Made by a program: the position numbers and the translations under genes
In this document: one piece after another, positions 1-6,983 of the stretch
How positions within the stretch are numbered: the stretch's first letter is position 1
Layout: the number at the start of each line of letters is the position of its first letter
The notes under the pieces: generated by a model
Database searches by the model: none
What the model saw: the letters and a program-made list of their open reading frames with translations, nothing else
What the model was told of the DNA's origin: nothing
DNA from: CAZBRS01 sp964494475
GTDB lineage: Bacteria > Myxococcota_A > UBA9042 > CAZBRS01
DNA length: 9,038 nt
Assembly: GCA_964494475.1 (NCBI GenBank)
Contig: CAZBRS010000113.1
Coordinates: forward strand, 1 to 9,038
Direction of reading: 5' to 3'

Positions 1-14
1 GATTCGATTTCCGC

Positions 15-42
15 TTGCCTTTCCGTCACAATCGACTAGAAA
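15..42 (+). promoter_or_regulatory. Possible sigma70-type promoter of the surface lipoprotein gene
   Basis: TTGCCT (15-20, 4 of 6 consensus matches) and TAGAAA (37-42, 4 of 6) are separated by 16 nt. They sit in the only AT-richer stretch upstream of the gene. Transcription would begin near 49, giving a leader of about 28 nt that contains the Shine-Dalgarno. The matches are moderate and the call is tentative. Confidence 0.3.
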
Positions 43-65
43 AGGCACCCTCTCGGGAGAGCGGT

Positions 66-70
66 GGAGG
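66..70 (+). promoter_or_regulatory. Ribosome binding site of the surface lipoprotein gene
   Basis: GGAGG lies 6 nt before the ATG at 77. It fixes the start that yields a short basic n-region, hydrophobic core and lipobox. Confidence 0.7.
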
Positions 71-76
71 TGCGGC

Positions 77-124
77 ATGCGGCTCGCGACGATGCTCGGC
101 GTCCTGGTGTTCGTGGCGGCCTGC
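77..124 (+). other. Lipoprotein signal peptide with lipobox
   Basis: Residues 1-16 have a short basic start (MR), a hydrophobic core (LATMLGVLVFV) and the lipobox V13-A14-A15-C16. This fits cleavage by signal peptidase II and lipidation at Cys16. Residue +2 is Gln rather than Asp, which under the E. coli Lol rule does not favour inner-membrane retention. How well that rule applies in this lineage is uncertain. Confidence 0.75.
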
Positions 125-3100
125 CAGGAGCCATCGGGCAGCGTGACTGCGGCCCGTCCGGCCGGTTCTGCCGTGGGCGGCTCGATCGTTCCGTCGACGC
201 GTTCGTTCGTGGCGGCCCCCACGCTTCGGCGCGAGATCCAGCGCGGCACGTCCCCGGCGTGGCAGGCGACCGCCGGCCGGGCGCAGGTGCGCGACCGGGC
301 GGTCGCGGCTCGGGTCCGCGAGGCGGCGGGCCTGGGCCGGGCGGCGATCGGCTCGGCCACCAGCGAGGCGCTCACGCTGCTCGGCGCCGCCGGGCTGCAC
401 GCCCAGGGCGTGCGCGGGCAGGGCGTGCGCGTGGCCGTGGTCAGCTACGGCTTCGAGGGTTACGCGGCGCTGCAGGGCTCCGACCTGCCCGCCGCGGTGC
501 AGGTGCAGAACTTCCGCGGCGACGGCGCGCTCACGGGCAGCGATCTCGGCACCGCGGTGGCCGAGGTGGTGTACGACGTGGCCCCCGACGCCACGCTGGC
601 GCTGGTGGCCTACGACAGCCCCGCCGAGTTGGTGACCGCCCTGCAGTGGACCGCGACCCAGGCCTTCGACGTGGCCGTGGTCAGCGACACGCTGCCGGCC
701 TGGGAGCCGAACGACGGCCAGGGCGCGGTCGCCAAGGCCGCCAACGCGGCGCGGGCGGCGGGCGTGCTCGTGGTGGCCGACGCGGGCTTCTTCGGCGACG
801 CCCACTACGTGGCGCCCTTCAACGCGTCCGGCTCCCTGCACGACTTCGGGGCCGGTCACACCATCATGGCCCTCGGCGGCGACGCCGTGTCGTGCCCCGT
901 GCTCCCGGCGGGCACCCCCATCGACGTGACGCTGGTCTGGAACGACTGGGGCCCCGATCCCGACAGCCCCGAGGCCGACGACGACTACGACCTGCGCCTG
1001 GTGTGGTGGAACGCCGCCGATGAGCTCTGGGAACTGCAGGAGGCCTCCTTCAACGACCAGTTGGGCTGGGGCGACCTGCCGGTGGAGCGCATCCTCACCG
1101 AAGCGATCGAGGAGGCCTGCTACGGCGTGGCGGTCACGAACTGGAGCGCGAGCGGCGACCAGGTGCTGCACCTCTACAGCGCCTACATGCCGTGGGAGTC
1201 GGATCTGCAGCACCCCGAGCAGTCCGTCATCACGCCCTGCGTGGGCGCCAACGTGCTCTGCGTGGGCACCACCGACCTGGCCGACGCGCTGCGCACCTAC
1301 AGCGGCCACGGCCCCAGCGTGCCCAGCGAGGCGAACGGCACCCAGACCCAGAAGCCCGACCTGGTGGCGCCCGACGGCGTGGCCGTGGCCTCGTGGAGCC
1401 CCGACGCGGCCTACGACCCGGCCGTGGGAGCCGCCCACGCTGCGGGTGCCGCGGCGCTGGCTCTCCAGCTCTCGAACGGTAATCCGGATGCGGCCGAGCA
1501 GTTGCTGAAGAGCCAGGCCAAGGATCTGGGGCCGGCGGGCTTCGATCTGGCCTTCGGCCACGGGCGCGTCTTCTTGGACAGTTGCTCGGACGAGGAGTGC
1601 GACGACGGCCTGCCCTGCACCGACGACAGCTGCGACGTGGGGGGGTGCGTGCACGAGCCCTTGAGCGGCGCGGCGTGCGACGACGGACTGTTCTGCACGC
1701 TCGGCGACGCGTGCCAGGCCGGCGCCTGCGTGGGCGGGACCGTCCGTGACTGCTCCGCCGGCCTCGATCCCTGCACCGCGGGCTCGTGCGACGAGGCCGC
1801 CGACCAGTGCGTCGCGACGCCGCGTCCCAACGGCGAGCGCTGCGGCGCGGCGGGCGACGCCTGCGCGTGGCACGAGTGCGCCGCGGGCGCCTGTGTCCCG
1901 GGACAGGCGTCCGACGGCGAGCCCTGCTCCGACGGGTCGGCGTGCACGCAGAGCGACGCATGCCGCGCGGGCGCCTGTGAGGCCGGCCCGGCCCTGGAGT
2001 GCGGTCCCGCGCCCGACTGCCGGTCCTCGGCCGGTTGCAACCCCGTGACCGGCGCCTGCGACTACCCGGCCCACGCCGACGGCACGCCCTGCGCCGACGA
2101 CGGCAACGCCTGCACCGAGGACGGTTGTCAGGCGGGCGCCTGCGTGCACGCCCCGGTGGCCAACGACTGCGGTGGTCGCCAGTGCGGCCCCTCTCCCTCG
2201 GGCTGCCACGCCTGCGGCGCCTGCCCCGAGGGTTTCGGCTGCGGCCTCGACGGCCTCTGCACCGATCAGTGCGCGGGCGTGACCTGCGGACCCTGCCAGG
2301 CGTGCCAGGGCGGCGCGTGCCTGCCGCTGACCGACGGCGTGGCGTGCGCGGCCGACGCGAGCCCCTGCACGGCCGACGTGTGCGCGGCGGGCGCCTGCGT
2401 TCATCCGATCGTGCCCGCGGGCACGACCTGCGACGACGGCAACGCCTGCACCACGGGCGACGCCTGCCAGGGCGACGCCTGCGCGCCGGGGCCGGCCGTC
2501 ACCTGCGCCGCGCCCGCCGAGTGCCGCACGGGCGGCGCATGCAACCCGGTCACGGGCGCGTGCGCCTACGACGTGGCCCCCGACTGGACGGCCTGCCCCG
2601 ACGACGGCAGCGCCTGCACCGACGACCTGTGCCTGGGCGGCACCTGCCGGCACAACGCGCGCCTCGACGGCACGGCCTGCGCCGCCGACGGCTTCGACTG
2701 CACGGTCGACACCTGCAAGGGCGGCCAGTGCCTGCACCAGGTGGCCAACGCCTGCCTGATCGACGGCGCCTGCCGCGCCGACGGGGAGATCGATCCCTCG
2801 AACCCCTGCCGCGCGTGCCAGGCCGCGCTCGACTCGTTCGCCTGGACCGCCAGCGAGGGCGCGGCCTGCGACGACGGCGACGCCTGCACCCTCGACGACA
2901 CGTGCGTCGCCGGAGCGTGCTCGCCCGGTGCGCCCAAGGACTGCGGCGCTCCGAACCCTTGTCATCGGCCGCCGACTTGCGTGCCGGCGACCGGTGCGTG
3001 CGTCTCGGTCGCGGAGGCCGACGGCACGGCCTGCACCGACGGCCTGTCCTGCACGGCCGGCGAGAACTGCAAGGGCGGCCTCTGCGCCGGCGGCCAGCCC

Positions 3101-4267
3101 CTGGCCTGCGGGGCCTACGACGGCGAGTGCGCCGAGGGCACGTGCTCCGAGGCGGCGGGGGGTTGCACGGCCGCGCCGCTGCCCGGTGGCACGCCCTGCG
3201 GCGACGGGGCAGCCTGCGCCGACGGCGTGCTCCTCCTCGGCCACGCGTGCGACGGAGCGGGCGCGTGCGCCTCGCTCGGCCAGCAGCCCTGCGCCCCCTA
3301 CGCCGTCTGCGCCGACGGCGCGACCTGCGCCACCTCGTGCACCGCCGACCTGCAGTGCGTCGAGGGCACGGTCTGCCTGGGCGGCGCGTGCCGCACCAAC
3401 GAGCCCCCCACCAGCGACGCCGGCGCCGATCAGGCCGCGGGCGAGGGCGCCACGGTCACCCTCGACGGTCGCGCCTCCAGCGACCCCGACGGCGACGCGC
3501 TCACGTACGCCTGGGCCCAGGTGAGCGGCCCCGCCGTCACCCTCGACGATCCGGTCGGCGATACGCCCTCGTTCGTGGCGCCGGCCGTGACCTCCGCCCA
3601 GCCCCTGGTCTTCCGCCTGACGGTGTCGGACCCCTGGGCGGCCGGCGCGCCCGCCGAGACCACGGTCACGGTCGAGAATTCGCTGAACGAGGCCCCCGAG
3701 GCCGACGCGGGCACCGACGTCAGCGCCAACGAGGGCGATCTCGTCACCCTGTACGGCACGGGCTCGGGCGATCCGAACGGCGATCCGCTCACGTACCTGT
3801 GGTCCGTCGAGGGCGGCCCCGCCGTCACCTTCGACGACCCCGCGGCCGCCATCGCCACCTTCCGCGCGCCCCTCGTGAACGGCACCCAGGTGGTGGTGGT
3901 CAAGCTGGTGGTGAGCGACGGGCAGGCCAACAGCGAGCCCGACACGGCGAGCGTGACGGTGCACGACCTCGATCCGGCCACCGAGACCGACACGAACGAC
4001 GGCGGAAAGGACGTGGCGCTGCCCGACGCCTCGACCGGCGACGACGAGGTCGACGCCGGCGCCGACGCCTCCGGGGGCTGGACCCTCGACGTGGGCGCGG
4101 TCGACGCGAGCGACAACCCCGCCGGCAGCGGCACCGCCTCCGGCTGCTCGTTCCAGGCCGAGTCCACGCAGACCGGCGGCGCCGCGCTCGCGGGGCTCGT
4201 CGTGCTGCTCGTCGCGTTGTTCGCGCTGCGGTTCGCCCTACGGCAGTTGGTTAGAACCACCCCGTGA
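77..4267 (+). CDS. Multidomain surface lipoprotein: inactive subtilisin-like domain, Cys-rich repeats, two PKD-like domains, MYXO-CTERM-like tail
   Basis: The protein is probably exported and displayed on the cell surface; no substrate or partner is evident. Seen, in order over 1396 residues: an N-terminal signal with lipobox VAAC (Cys16); a subtilisin-like fold (about 97-500) recognisable from GVRVAVVSYGF, LGTAVAEVVYDVAPDA, AAGVLVVADAGFFGD and the HAAGAAALAL helix, ending in a FGHGRVFLD strand; a Cys-rich repeat region (503-1105); two PKD-like domains (about 1109-1297); an Asp-rich linker; and a Gly-Cys, membrane helix, Arg tail. The catalytic positions appear lost: Ser123 for Asp, Leu157 for His, Ala449 for Ser, and Phe238 for the oxyanion Asn. 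A beta-rich insert (about 254-370) separates the last two motifs. The ATG at 77 follows GGAGG (66-70) by 6 nt and gives a clean signal peptide. A structural or ligand-binding role is inferred. The reading frame and exported repeat architecture are secure; the exact function is unknown. Confidence 0.9.
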   Translation: MRLATMLGVLVFVAACQEPSGSVTAARPAGSAVGGSIVPSTRSFVAAPTLRREIQRGTSPAWQATAGRAQVRDRAVAARVREAAGLGRAAIGSATSEALTLLGAAGLHAQGVRGQGVRVAVVSYGFEGYAALQGSDLPAAVQVQNFRGDGALTGSDLGTAVAEVVYDVAPDATLALVAYDSPAELVTALQWTATQAFDVAVVSDTLPAWEPNDGQGAVAKAANAARAAGVLVVADAGFFGDAHYVAPFNASGSLHDFGAGHTIMALGGDAVSCPVLPAGTPIDVTLVWNDWGPDPDSPEADDDYDLRLVWWNAADELWELQEASFNDQLGWGDLPVERILTEAIEEACYGVAVTNWSASGDQVLHLYSAYMPWESDLQHPEQSVITPCVGANVLCVGTTDLADALRTYSGHGPSVPSEANGTQTQKPDLVAPDGVAVASWSPDAAYDPAVGAAHAAGAAALALQLSNGNPDAAEQLLKSQAKDLGPAGFDLAFGHGRVFLDSCSDEECDDGLPCTDDSCDVGGCVHEPLSGAACDDGLFCTLGDACQAGACVGGTVRDCSAGLDPCTAGSCDEAADQCVATPRPNGERCGAAGDACAWHECAAGACVPGQASDGEPCSDGSACTQSDACRAGACEAGPALECGPAPDCRSSAGCNPVTGACDYPAHADGTPCADDGNACTEDGCQAGACVHAPVANDCGGRQCGPSPSGCHACGACPEGFGCGLDGLCTDQCAGVTCGPCQACQGGACLPLTDGVACAADASPCTADVCAAGACVHPIVPAGTTCDDGNACTTGDACQGDACAPGPAVTCAAPAECRTGGACNPVTGACAYDVAPDWTACPDDGSACTDDLCLGGTCRHNARLDGTACAADGFDCTVDTCKGGQCLHQVANACLIDGACRADGEIDPSNPCRACQAALDSFAWTASEGAACDDGDACTLDDTCVAGACSPGAPKDCGAPNPCHRPPTCVPATGACVSVAEADGTACTDGLSCTAGENCKGGLCAGGQPLACGAYDGECAEGTCSEAAGGCTAAPLPGGTPCGDGAACADGVLLLGHACDGAGACASLGQQPCAPYAVCADGATCATSCTADLQCVEGTVCLGGACRTNEPPTSDAGADQAAGEGATVTLDGRASSDPDGDALTYAWAQVSGPAVTLDDPVGDTPSFVAPAVTSAQPLVFRLTVSDPWAAGAPAETTVTVENSLNEAPEADAGTDVSANEGDLVTLYGTGSGDPNGDPLTYLWSVEGGPAVTFDDPAAAIATFRAPLVNGTQVVVVKLVVSDGQANSEPDTASVTVHDLDPATETDTNDGGKDVALPDASTGDDEVDAGADASGGWTLDVGAVDASDNPAGSGTASGCSFQAESTQTGGAALAGLVVLLVALFALRFALRQLVRTTP
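365..1579 (+). other. Subtilisin-like (S8-type) domain with all catalytic positions substituted
   Basis: Residues about 97-500 follow the order of a subtilase: the Asp-motif strand (GVRVAVVSYGF, Ser123 at the Asp site), the His motif (DLGTAVAEVV, Leu157 at the His site), the Asn motif (ADAGFFGD, Phe238 at the Asn site), and the Ser-motif helix (AVGAAHAAGAAAL, Ala449 at the Ser site). The conserved glycines, the following His454 and the closing GFDxxFGHGR strand are kept, so the fold is probably intact. From memory, some related bacterial subtilase-like proteins have a shifted Asp (SDG) and Glu in place of His; here those positions are Tyr124 and Leu157, so that alternative triad is absent too. 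Residues about 254-370 look like an inserted beta-sandwich (VTLVWNDW, DDDYDLRLVWW). Confidence 0.75.
1583..3391 (+). repeat. Cys-rich tandem repeat region (CDDGxxCTxxDxCxxGxC units)
   Basis: Residues 503-1105 contain 92 cysteines by my count (about 15%), arranged in degenerate units of the form C-D-D-G-x-x-C-T-x-x-D-x-C-x-x-G-x-C. This resembles the Dictyostelium CTDC-type repeat found in many myxobacterial surface proteins. A larger unit recurs: a block beginning GPALEC with CNPVTGACDY (from residue 637) matches one beginning GPAVTC with CNPVTGACAY (from residue 805), with a looser third copy near residue 952. Cysteine spacing suggests local disulfide pairs, which form only outside the cytoplasm and so support export. 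The region probably acts as a stalk or spacer (inference). Confidence 0.85.
3401..3967 (+). other. Two tandem PKD-like (K319-type) beta-sandwich domains
   Basis: Residues about 1109-1202 and 1204-1297 are two copies of one immunoglobulin-like fold. Each starts N-E-x-P followed by xDAGxD, then GExxxVTLxGxxSxDPxGDxLTYxW, xxGPAVTxDDP, xxATFxAP, and a final LxVSDxxA...TVTV strand. Such domains are common spacers or carbohydrate/protein-binding modules in exported bacterial proteins. Here they lie between the Cys-rich region and the C-terminal anchor. Confidence 0.85.
4142..4264 (+). other. MYXO-CTERM-like C-terminal sorting signal
   Basis: Residues 1356-1396 hold a Gly-Cys pair (G1356, C1357), a short polar stretch, a hydrophobic helix (about 1369-1388) and Arg residues at 1385, 1389 and 1393. 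This is the tripartite layout of MYXO-CTERM signals, which are thought to be processed by CAAX-family myxosortases and to leave the protein attached through the Cys. The Arg cluster is more spread out than in a typical RRRR end. An Asp-rich linker (about 1298-1350) comes just before it. Confidence 0.7.
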
Positions 4268-4577
4268 GCGCCCGCATCGCGAGCCAACCGCCACCCGCGG
4301 CCACGGTCAGCAGCAGCGCGTGGCGGCGCCAGTCGGCCAGGGTGGCCCGCCGATCCCCGTCGGCCGTCTCGCCGTTCAGGAAGCGCACGTCGAGGAACCG
4401 GACCGCCACCAGCGACAACGCGAGCGCCGCGTAGACCGCGTCGCCGGCCGACAGTCGACCGCGACTGCGCGACGCGAGCCACGCCAGCATGAGCACCAGG
4501 GCCGCGTTGCCGAAGAAGGTCCAGAAGATGCGGGCAAGGAGCGAGAGCGCGGGATGGGACGTGGGCCGGTCGGGCAT
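4251..4577 (-). CDS. Small three-helix membrane protein of unknown function
   Basis: A 108-residue protein with three predicted membrane helices at about residues 17-35, 46-62 and 86-103, joined by short Arg-rich loops. The loop between helices 2 and 3 carries the sequence RFLDVRFLNGETADGD and then LADWRRHALLL. I do not recognise an enzymatic motif. From memory it resembles conserved uncharacterised inner-membrane proteins with an LDxRxxxGxTAxG...WRR loop, but I cannot confirm this. The ATG (complement of 4575-4577) is preceded by GGAGG (complement of 4583-4587) at 5 nt, which strongly supports expression. Its TAA stop lies inside the last codons of the convergent upstream gene, overlapping it by 17 bp. 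It diverges from recD2 across a 216-bp spacer. Confidence 0.75.
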   Translation of the reverse strand: MPDRPTSHPALSLLARIFWTFFGNAALVLMLAWLASRSRGRLSAGDAVYAALALSLVAVRFLDVRFLNGETADGDRRATLADWRRHALLLTVAAGGGWLAMRALTGWF

Positions 4578-4582
4578 GGCTG

Positions 4583-4587
4583 CCTCC
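4583..4587 (-). promoter_or_regulatory. Ribosome binding site of the small membrane protein gene
   Basis: The complement reads GGAGG, 5 nt before the ATG at 4577. It is the main nucleotide evidence that this short gene is real. Confidence 0.7.
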
Positions 4588-4714
4588 GAGTGCGTCGCCT
4601 CGAACGGCCGATCGCTTCCGAGCAGCGACGCGTCGTTCGGATGGCGGCCCGACCACCCGGATGGAGCCTCCGACGGCGAGGTGCCGCCGAACCCTTCTGA
4701 CCTTGCACCTTTGA

Positions 4715-4743
4715 ATGTTGCGTCCCGGGTGCTGCGCTGTCAA
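4715..4743 (-). promoter_or_regulatory. Possible promoter of the small membrane protein gene
   Basis: On the minus strand a perfect TTGACA (complement of 4738-4743) is followed after 17 nt by CAACAT (complement of 4715-4720, 3 of 6). Transcription would run towards the membrane protein gene with a leader of about 130 nt. The -10 is weak. The two divergent -35 hexamers are 15 bp apart. Confidence 0.28.
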
Positions 4744-4750
4744 GCGCAGC
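4731..4750. repeat. Perfect 8-bp inverted repeat (possible operator)
   Basis: GCTGCGCT and AGCGCAGC flank the 4-nt centre GTCA. The repeat lies just left of the recD2 -35 candidate and overlaps a TTGACA on the other strand. No T-run follows on either strand, so a terminator is unlikely; an operator or chance structure in GC-rich DNA is more plausible. Confidence 0.4.
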
Positions 4751-4758
4751 GCCCGCGC

Positions 4759-4787
4759 TTGTCATCCCCGCCCCCATCCCCCATACT
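4759..4787 (+). promoter_or_regulatory. Probable sigma70-type promoter of recD2 (leaderless arrangement)
   Basis: TTGTCA (4759-4764, 5 of 6) and CATACT (4782-4787, 4 of 6) are separated by 17 nt. The -10 ends 6 nt before the ATG at 4794, so the predicted first transcribed base is the A of the start codon or very close to it. This agrees with the lack of a Shine-Dalgarno. Confidence 0.45.
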
Positions 4788-4793
4788 CCGCGC

Positions 4794-6983
4794 ATGTCCG
4801 AGACCCTCGACGCCTACCTCAAGCACCGCATCTACGCGAACGAAGAGTCGCTCTTCGCCGTGTTCGAGGCCGAGCTCGGTCCCACGGCCATGAGCGCCCG
4901 CGTGGTCGGCTCGCTCTTCCACCTCGAGGAGGGCGAGCACCACGAGTTGACGGGAGCGTGGGTCGTCGACCCGCGCCGGGGGCGCCAGTTCCGGGTCGAG
5001 ACGTACCGTCGGGTCATGCCCAAGACGCGGCCCGGCGTGCTCGCGTACCTGGCGTCCAAGCGCTTCAAGGGGGTGGGGCCCAAGCTGGCCGAGCGCATCG
5101 TCGATACCCTGGGTGCCGACTGCCTCGAGCTGCTGCACGAGCACCCGGAGCGGCTCTCCGAGGTGCCCGGGGTCGGCGCCAAGAAGCGCGCCGCCATCCT
5201 GGCCGAGCTGGAGTCCAGCCGGCCCCTCGAGGAGGCGCTGGTCTTCCTGCGGGGGCTCGGCCTGGGCGAGGGCATGGCGGCGCGCGTGCTGAAGGCGCTC
5301 GGGCCCGCGGCCCCCGACACCATCCGCAAGAACCCCTACCGGCTGATCGGCGAGGTCGACGGCGTGGGCTTCCGGCGCGCCGACGATCTGGCTCGGGGCC
5401 TCGGCATCGCGGCCGACAGCCCCTTCCGGGTGCGGGCCGGGGTCGCGCACGTGTTGTCCGAGGAGCTCGAGGACGGGCACCTGTACCAGCTGGCCGATCC
5501 GCTCGTCGAGCAGGCGTCGGCGCTCCTCGGCGTCGAGCGCGAGCGCGTGGCGGCGGTGATCGGCGAGCAGGTGGCTGCGGGCTCTCTGGTCGAAGAGGCG
5601 ACCGGCGGGCACGTGCGCGTGTTCCTGCGCCACGCCTGGAGCGTGGAGCGCGAGTCGGCGGCGCGGCTGGCGGGCCTGCTGCGGGCGCCCTCGTCGCTGG
5701 GCCTGCCGCGGGGGGCCGCCGTGCACGACGAGCTGCGCAAGCTGGCGGACACCCTGGACCAGCCCCTCGACGACGCCCAGCGCGACGCCGTGGCCGCGGC
5801 GCTGGGTTCGAAGGTGTTCGTCATCACCGGCGGGCCGGGCACGGGCAAGACCACCATCCTGCGCTTCCTCACGCGCGTGCTCGGGCGCGCCACCGTGCCC
5901 ATGGCGCTCGCGGCTCCCACCGGACGGGCGGCCAAGCGCATGACCCAGGCTTGCCACAAGGAGGCCCGCACCCTGCACCGGCTGCTCGAGTACAACCCGG
6001 GCAAGAACGAGTTCCGCCGCAACGCCGACGCGCCCCTCGACGAGCCCTTCGTGGTGGTCGACGAGGCCTCGATGATCGACGCCTTCCTGCTGCGCGACCT
6101 GCTGCGAGCGCTGCGCCCCGAGGCGCACCTGGTGCTCATCGGCGACGTCGACCAACTGCCCTCGGTGGGGCCGGGCTCGGTGCTGCGCGACCTGCTGGCC
6201 AGCGGCTCGGTGCCCTTCGCCCGCCTGGATCGCATCTACCGCCAGGCGCGCGGCAGCCTGCTCATCGAGAACGCCCACCGCATCAACCGGGGCGAGCTCC
6301 CCGAGCTGCCCGAGCGCAACGCGCCCCTCAGCGACTTCTACATCATCGAGCGCGAGAGCCCCGCCGAGATCACCGCCGCCATCCGCGACCTGCTGCTGCA
6401 CCGCATCCCCGAGCGCTTCGAGCTCGACCCCGAGCGCGACGTGCAGGTCATCACGCCCATGTACCGCGGCGAGCTGGGGCTCGACGCCCTGAACCTCGTG
6501 GTGCAGGGGCTCCTGAACGGCGGGGGGCGCCCCTTCCAGCTCTCCGACACGCCGCCCTCGGGCCTCGAGCGCTTCCGTACGGGCGACAAGGTCATGCAGA
6601 TCAAGAACGACTACGACCGGGAGGTGTGGAACGGCGACATCGGCTTCGTCACGTCGGTGCAGCGAGACGGGCTGGCCGTGCGCTTCGACGAGCGCGTGGT
6701 CGAGTACGGGCGCACCGACGTCGATGCGCTGGTGCTGGCCTACGCCATCTCGGTGCACAAGTCGCAGGGCAGCGAGTTCCCGGCCGTGATCCTGCCGCTG
6801 CACACGCAGCATTACGTCATGCTCCGGCGCAACCTGTTGTATACTGCGCTCACCCGCGCGCGGCGGCTGGCGGTCCTGGTGGGGTCGCGGCGTGCGCTGC
6901 GCCTGGCGGTCGAGACCGATCCCGAGCGGGGTCGCCGAACGGTGCTCGCCGAGCGGCTGGCGGACGCGCTGGTGCGCTCATGA
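4794..6983 (+). CDS. recD2: RecD2-type ATP-dependent 5'-3' DNA helicase
   Basis: RecD2 is a superfamily 1B helicase that unwinds DNA 5' to 3' with ATP and acts in DNA repair and replication-fork processing without RecB and RecC. The 729-residue length is usual (D. radiodurans about 715). Seen: an N-terminal OB-like domain (about 1-80); helix-hairpin-helix motifs (about 85-200, including KGVGPKLAERI and VPGVGAKKRAAI); Walker A GGPGTGKTT (346-354, Lys352); motif Ia APTGRAAKRM; Walker B VVVDEAS (Asp423, Glu424); motif III GDVDQLPSVGPG (from 450); motif IV RIYRQA; motif V/VI ISVHKSQGSEFP (about 652-663) and LLYTALTRARR with Arg688. Every catalytic motif is intact. The ATG at 4794 is the first ATG, GTG or TTG after the in-frame TGA at 4698, and the next ATG (codon 33) would remove the OB start. 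No Shine-Dalgarno precedes it. The RNB gene follows 103 bp downstream. Confidence 0.97.
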   Translation: MSETLDAYLKHRIYANEESLFAVFEAELGPTAMSARVVGSLFHLEEGEHHELTGAWVVDPRRGRQFRVETYRRVMPKTRPGVLAYLASKRFKGVGPKLAERIVDTLGADCLELLHEHPERLSEVPGVGAKKRAAILAELESSRPLEEALVFLRGLGLGEGMAARVLKALGPAAPDTIRKNPYRLIGEVDGVGFRRADDLARGLGIAADSPFRVRAGVAHVLSEELEDGHLYQLADPLVEQASALLGVERERVAAVIGEQVAAGSLVEEATGGHVRVFLRHAWSVERESAARLAGLLRAPSSLGLPRGAAVHDELRKLADTLDQPLDDAQRDAVAAALGSKVFVITGGPGTGKTTILRFLTRVLGRATVPMALAAPTGRAAKRMTQACHKEARTLHRLLEYNPGKNEFRRNADAPLDEPFVVVDEASMIDAFLLRDLLRALRPEAHLVLIGDVDQLPSVGPGSVLRDLLASGSVPFARLDRIYRQARGSLLIENAHRINRGELPELPERNAPLSDFYIIERESPAEITAAIRDLLLHRIPERFELDPERDVQVITPMYRGELGLDALNLVVQGLLNGGGRPFQLSDTPPSGLERFRTGDKVMQIKNDYDREVWNGDIGFVTSVQRDGLAVRFDERVVEYGRTDVDALVLAYAISVHKSQGSEFPAVILPLHTQHYVMLRRNLLYTALTRARRLAVLVGSRRALRLAVETDPERGRRTVLAERLADALVRS

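Larger units (their letters stand above)
4578..4793. promoter_or_regulatory. Divergent intergenic region between the membrane protein gene and recD2
   Basis: This 216-bp spacer separates two divergently transcribed genes. The right-hand third (4710-4793) holds the AT-richest bases, a perfect palindrome and promoter-like hexamers on both strands. I see nothing recognisable in 4588-4710 and regard the open frames there as chance. Confidence 0.6.

Noticed and set aside
50..61. Short inverted repeat CTCTC-GG-GAGAG before the first gene
   Set aside because: A 2-nt centre is too short for a stable RNA hairpin and 5-bp arms are expected by chance in such DNA.
1583..3391. CRISPR-like or satellite DNA repeat
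   Set aside because: The periodicity is at protein level, with variable unit length and synonymous divergence, and stays in one long reading frame.
26..3964. Open frame of 1312 codons on the minus strand opposite the surface protein gene
   Set aside because: It is low-complexity Ala/Gly/Arg/Val/His sequence without domains and lies antisense to a gene with a signal peptide, ordered Cys repeats and recognisable folds. High G+C at third positions removes stop codons from the opposite strand.
1999..4254. 751-codon plus-strand frame overlapping the surface protein gene
   Set aside because: Arg-rich out-of-frame translation of GC-rich codons with no domain; its length reflects composition.
4740..6812. 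690-codon minus-strand frame opposite recD2
   Set aside because: Antisense shadow rich in Val, Gly, His and Arg with no recognisable domain or ribosome binding site supporting it.
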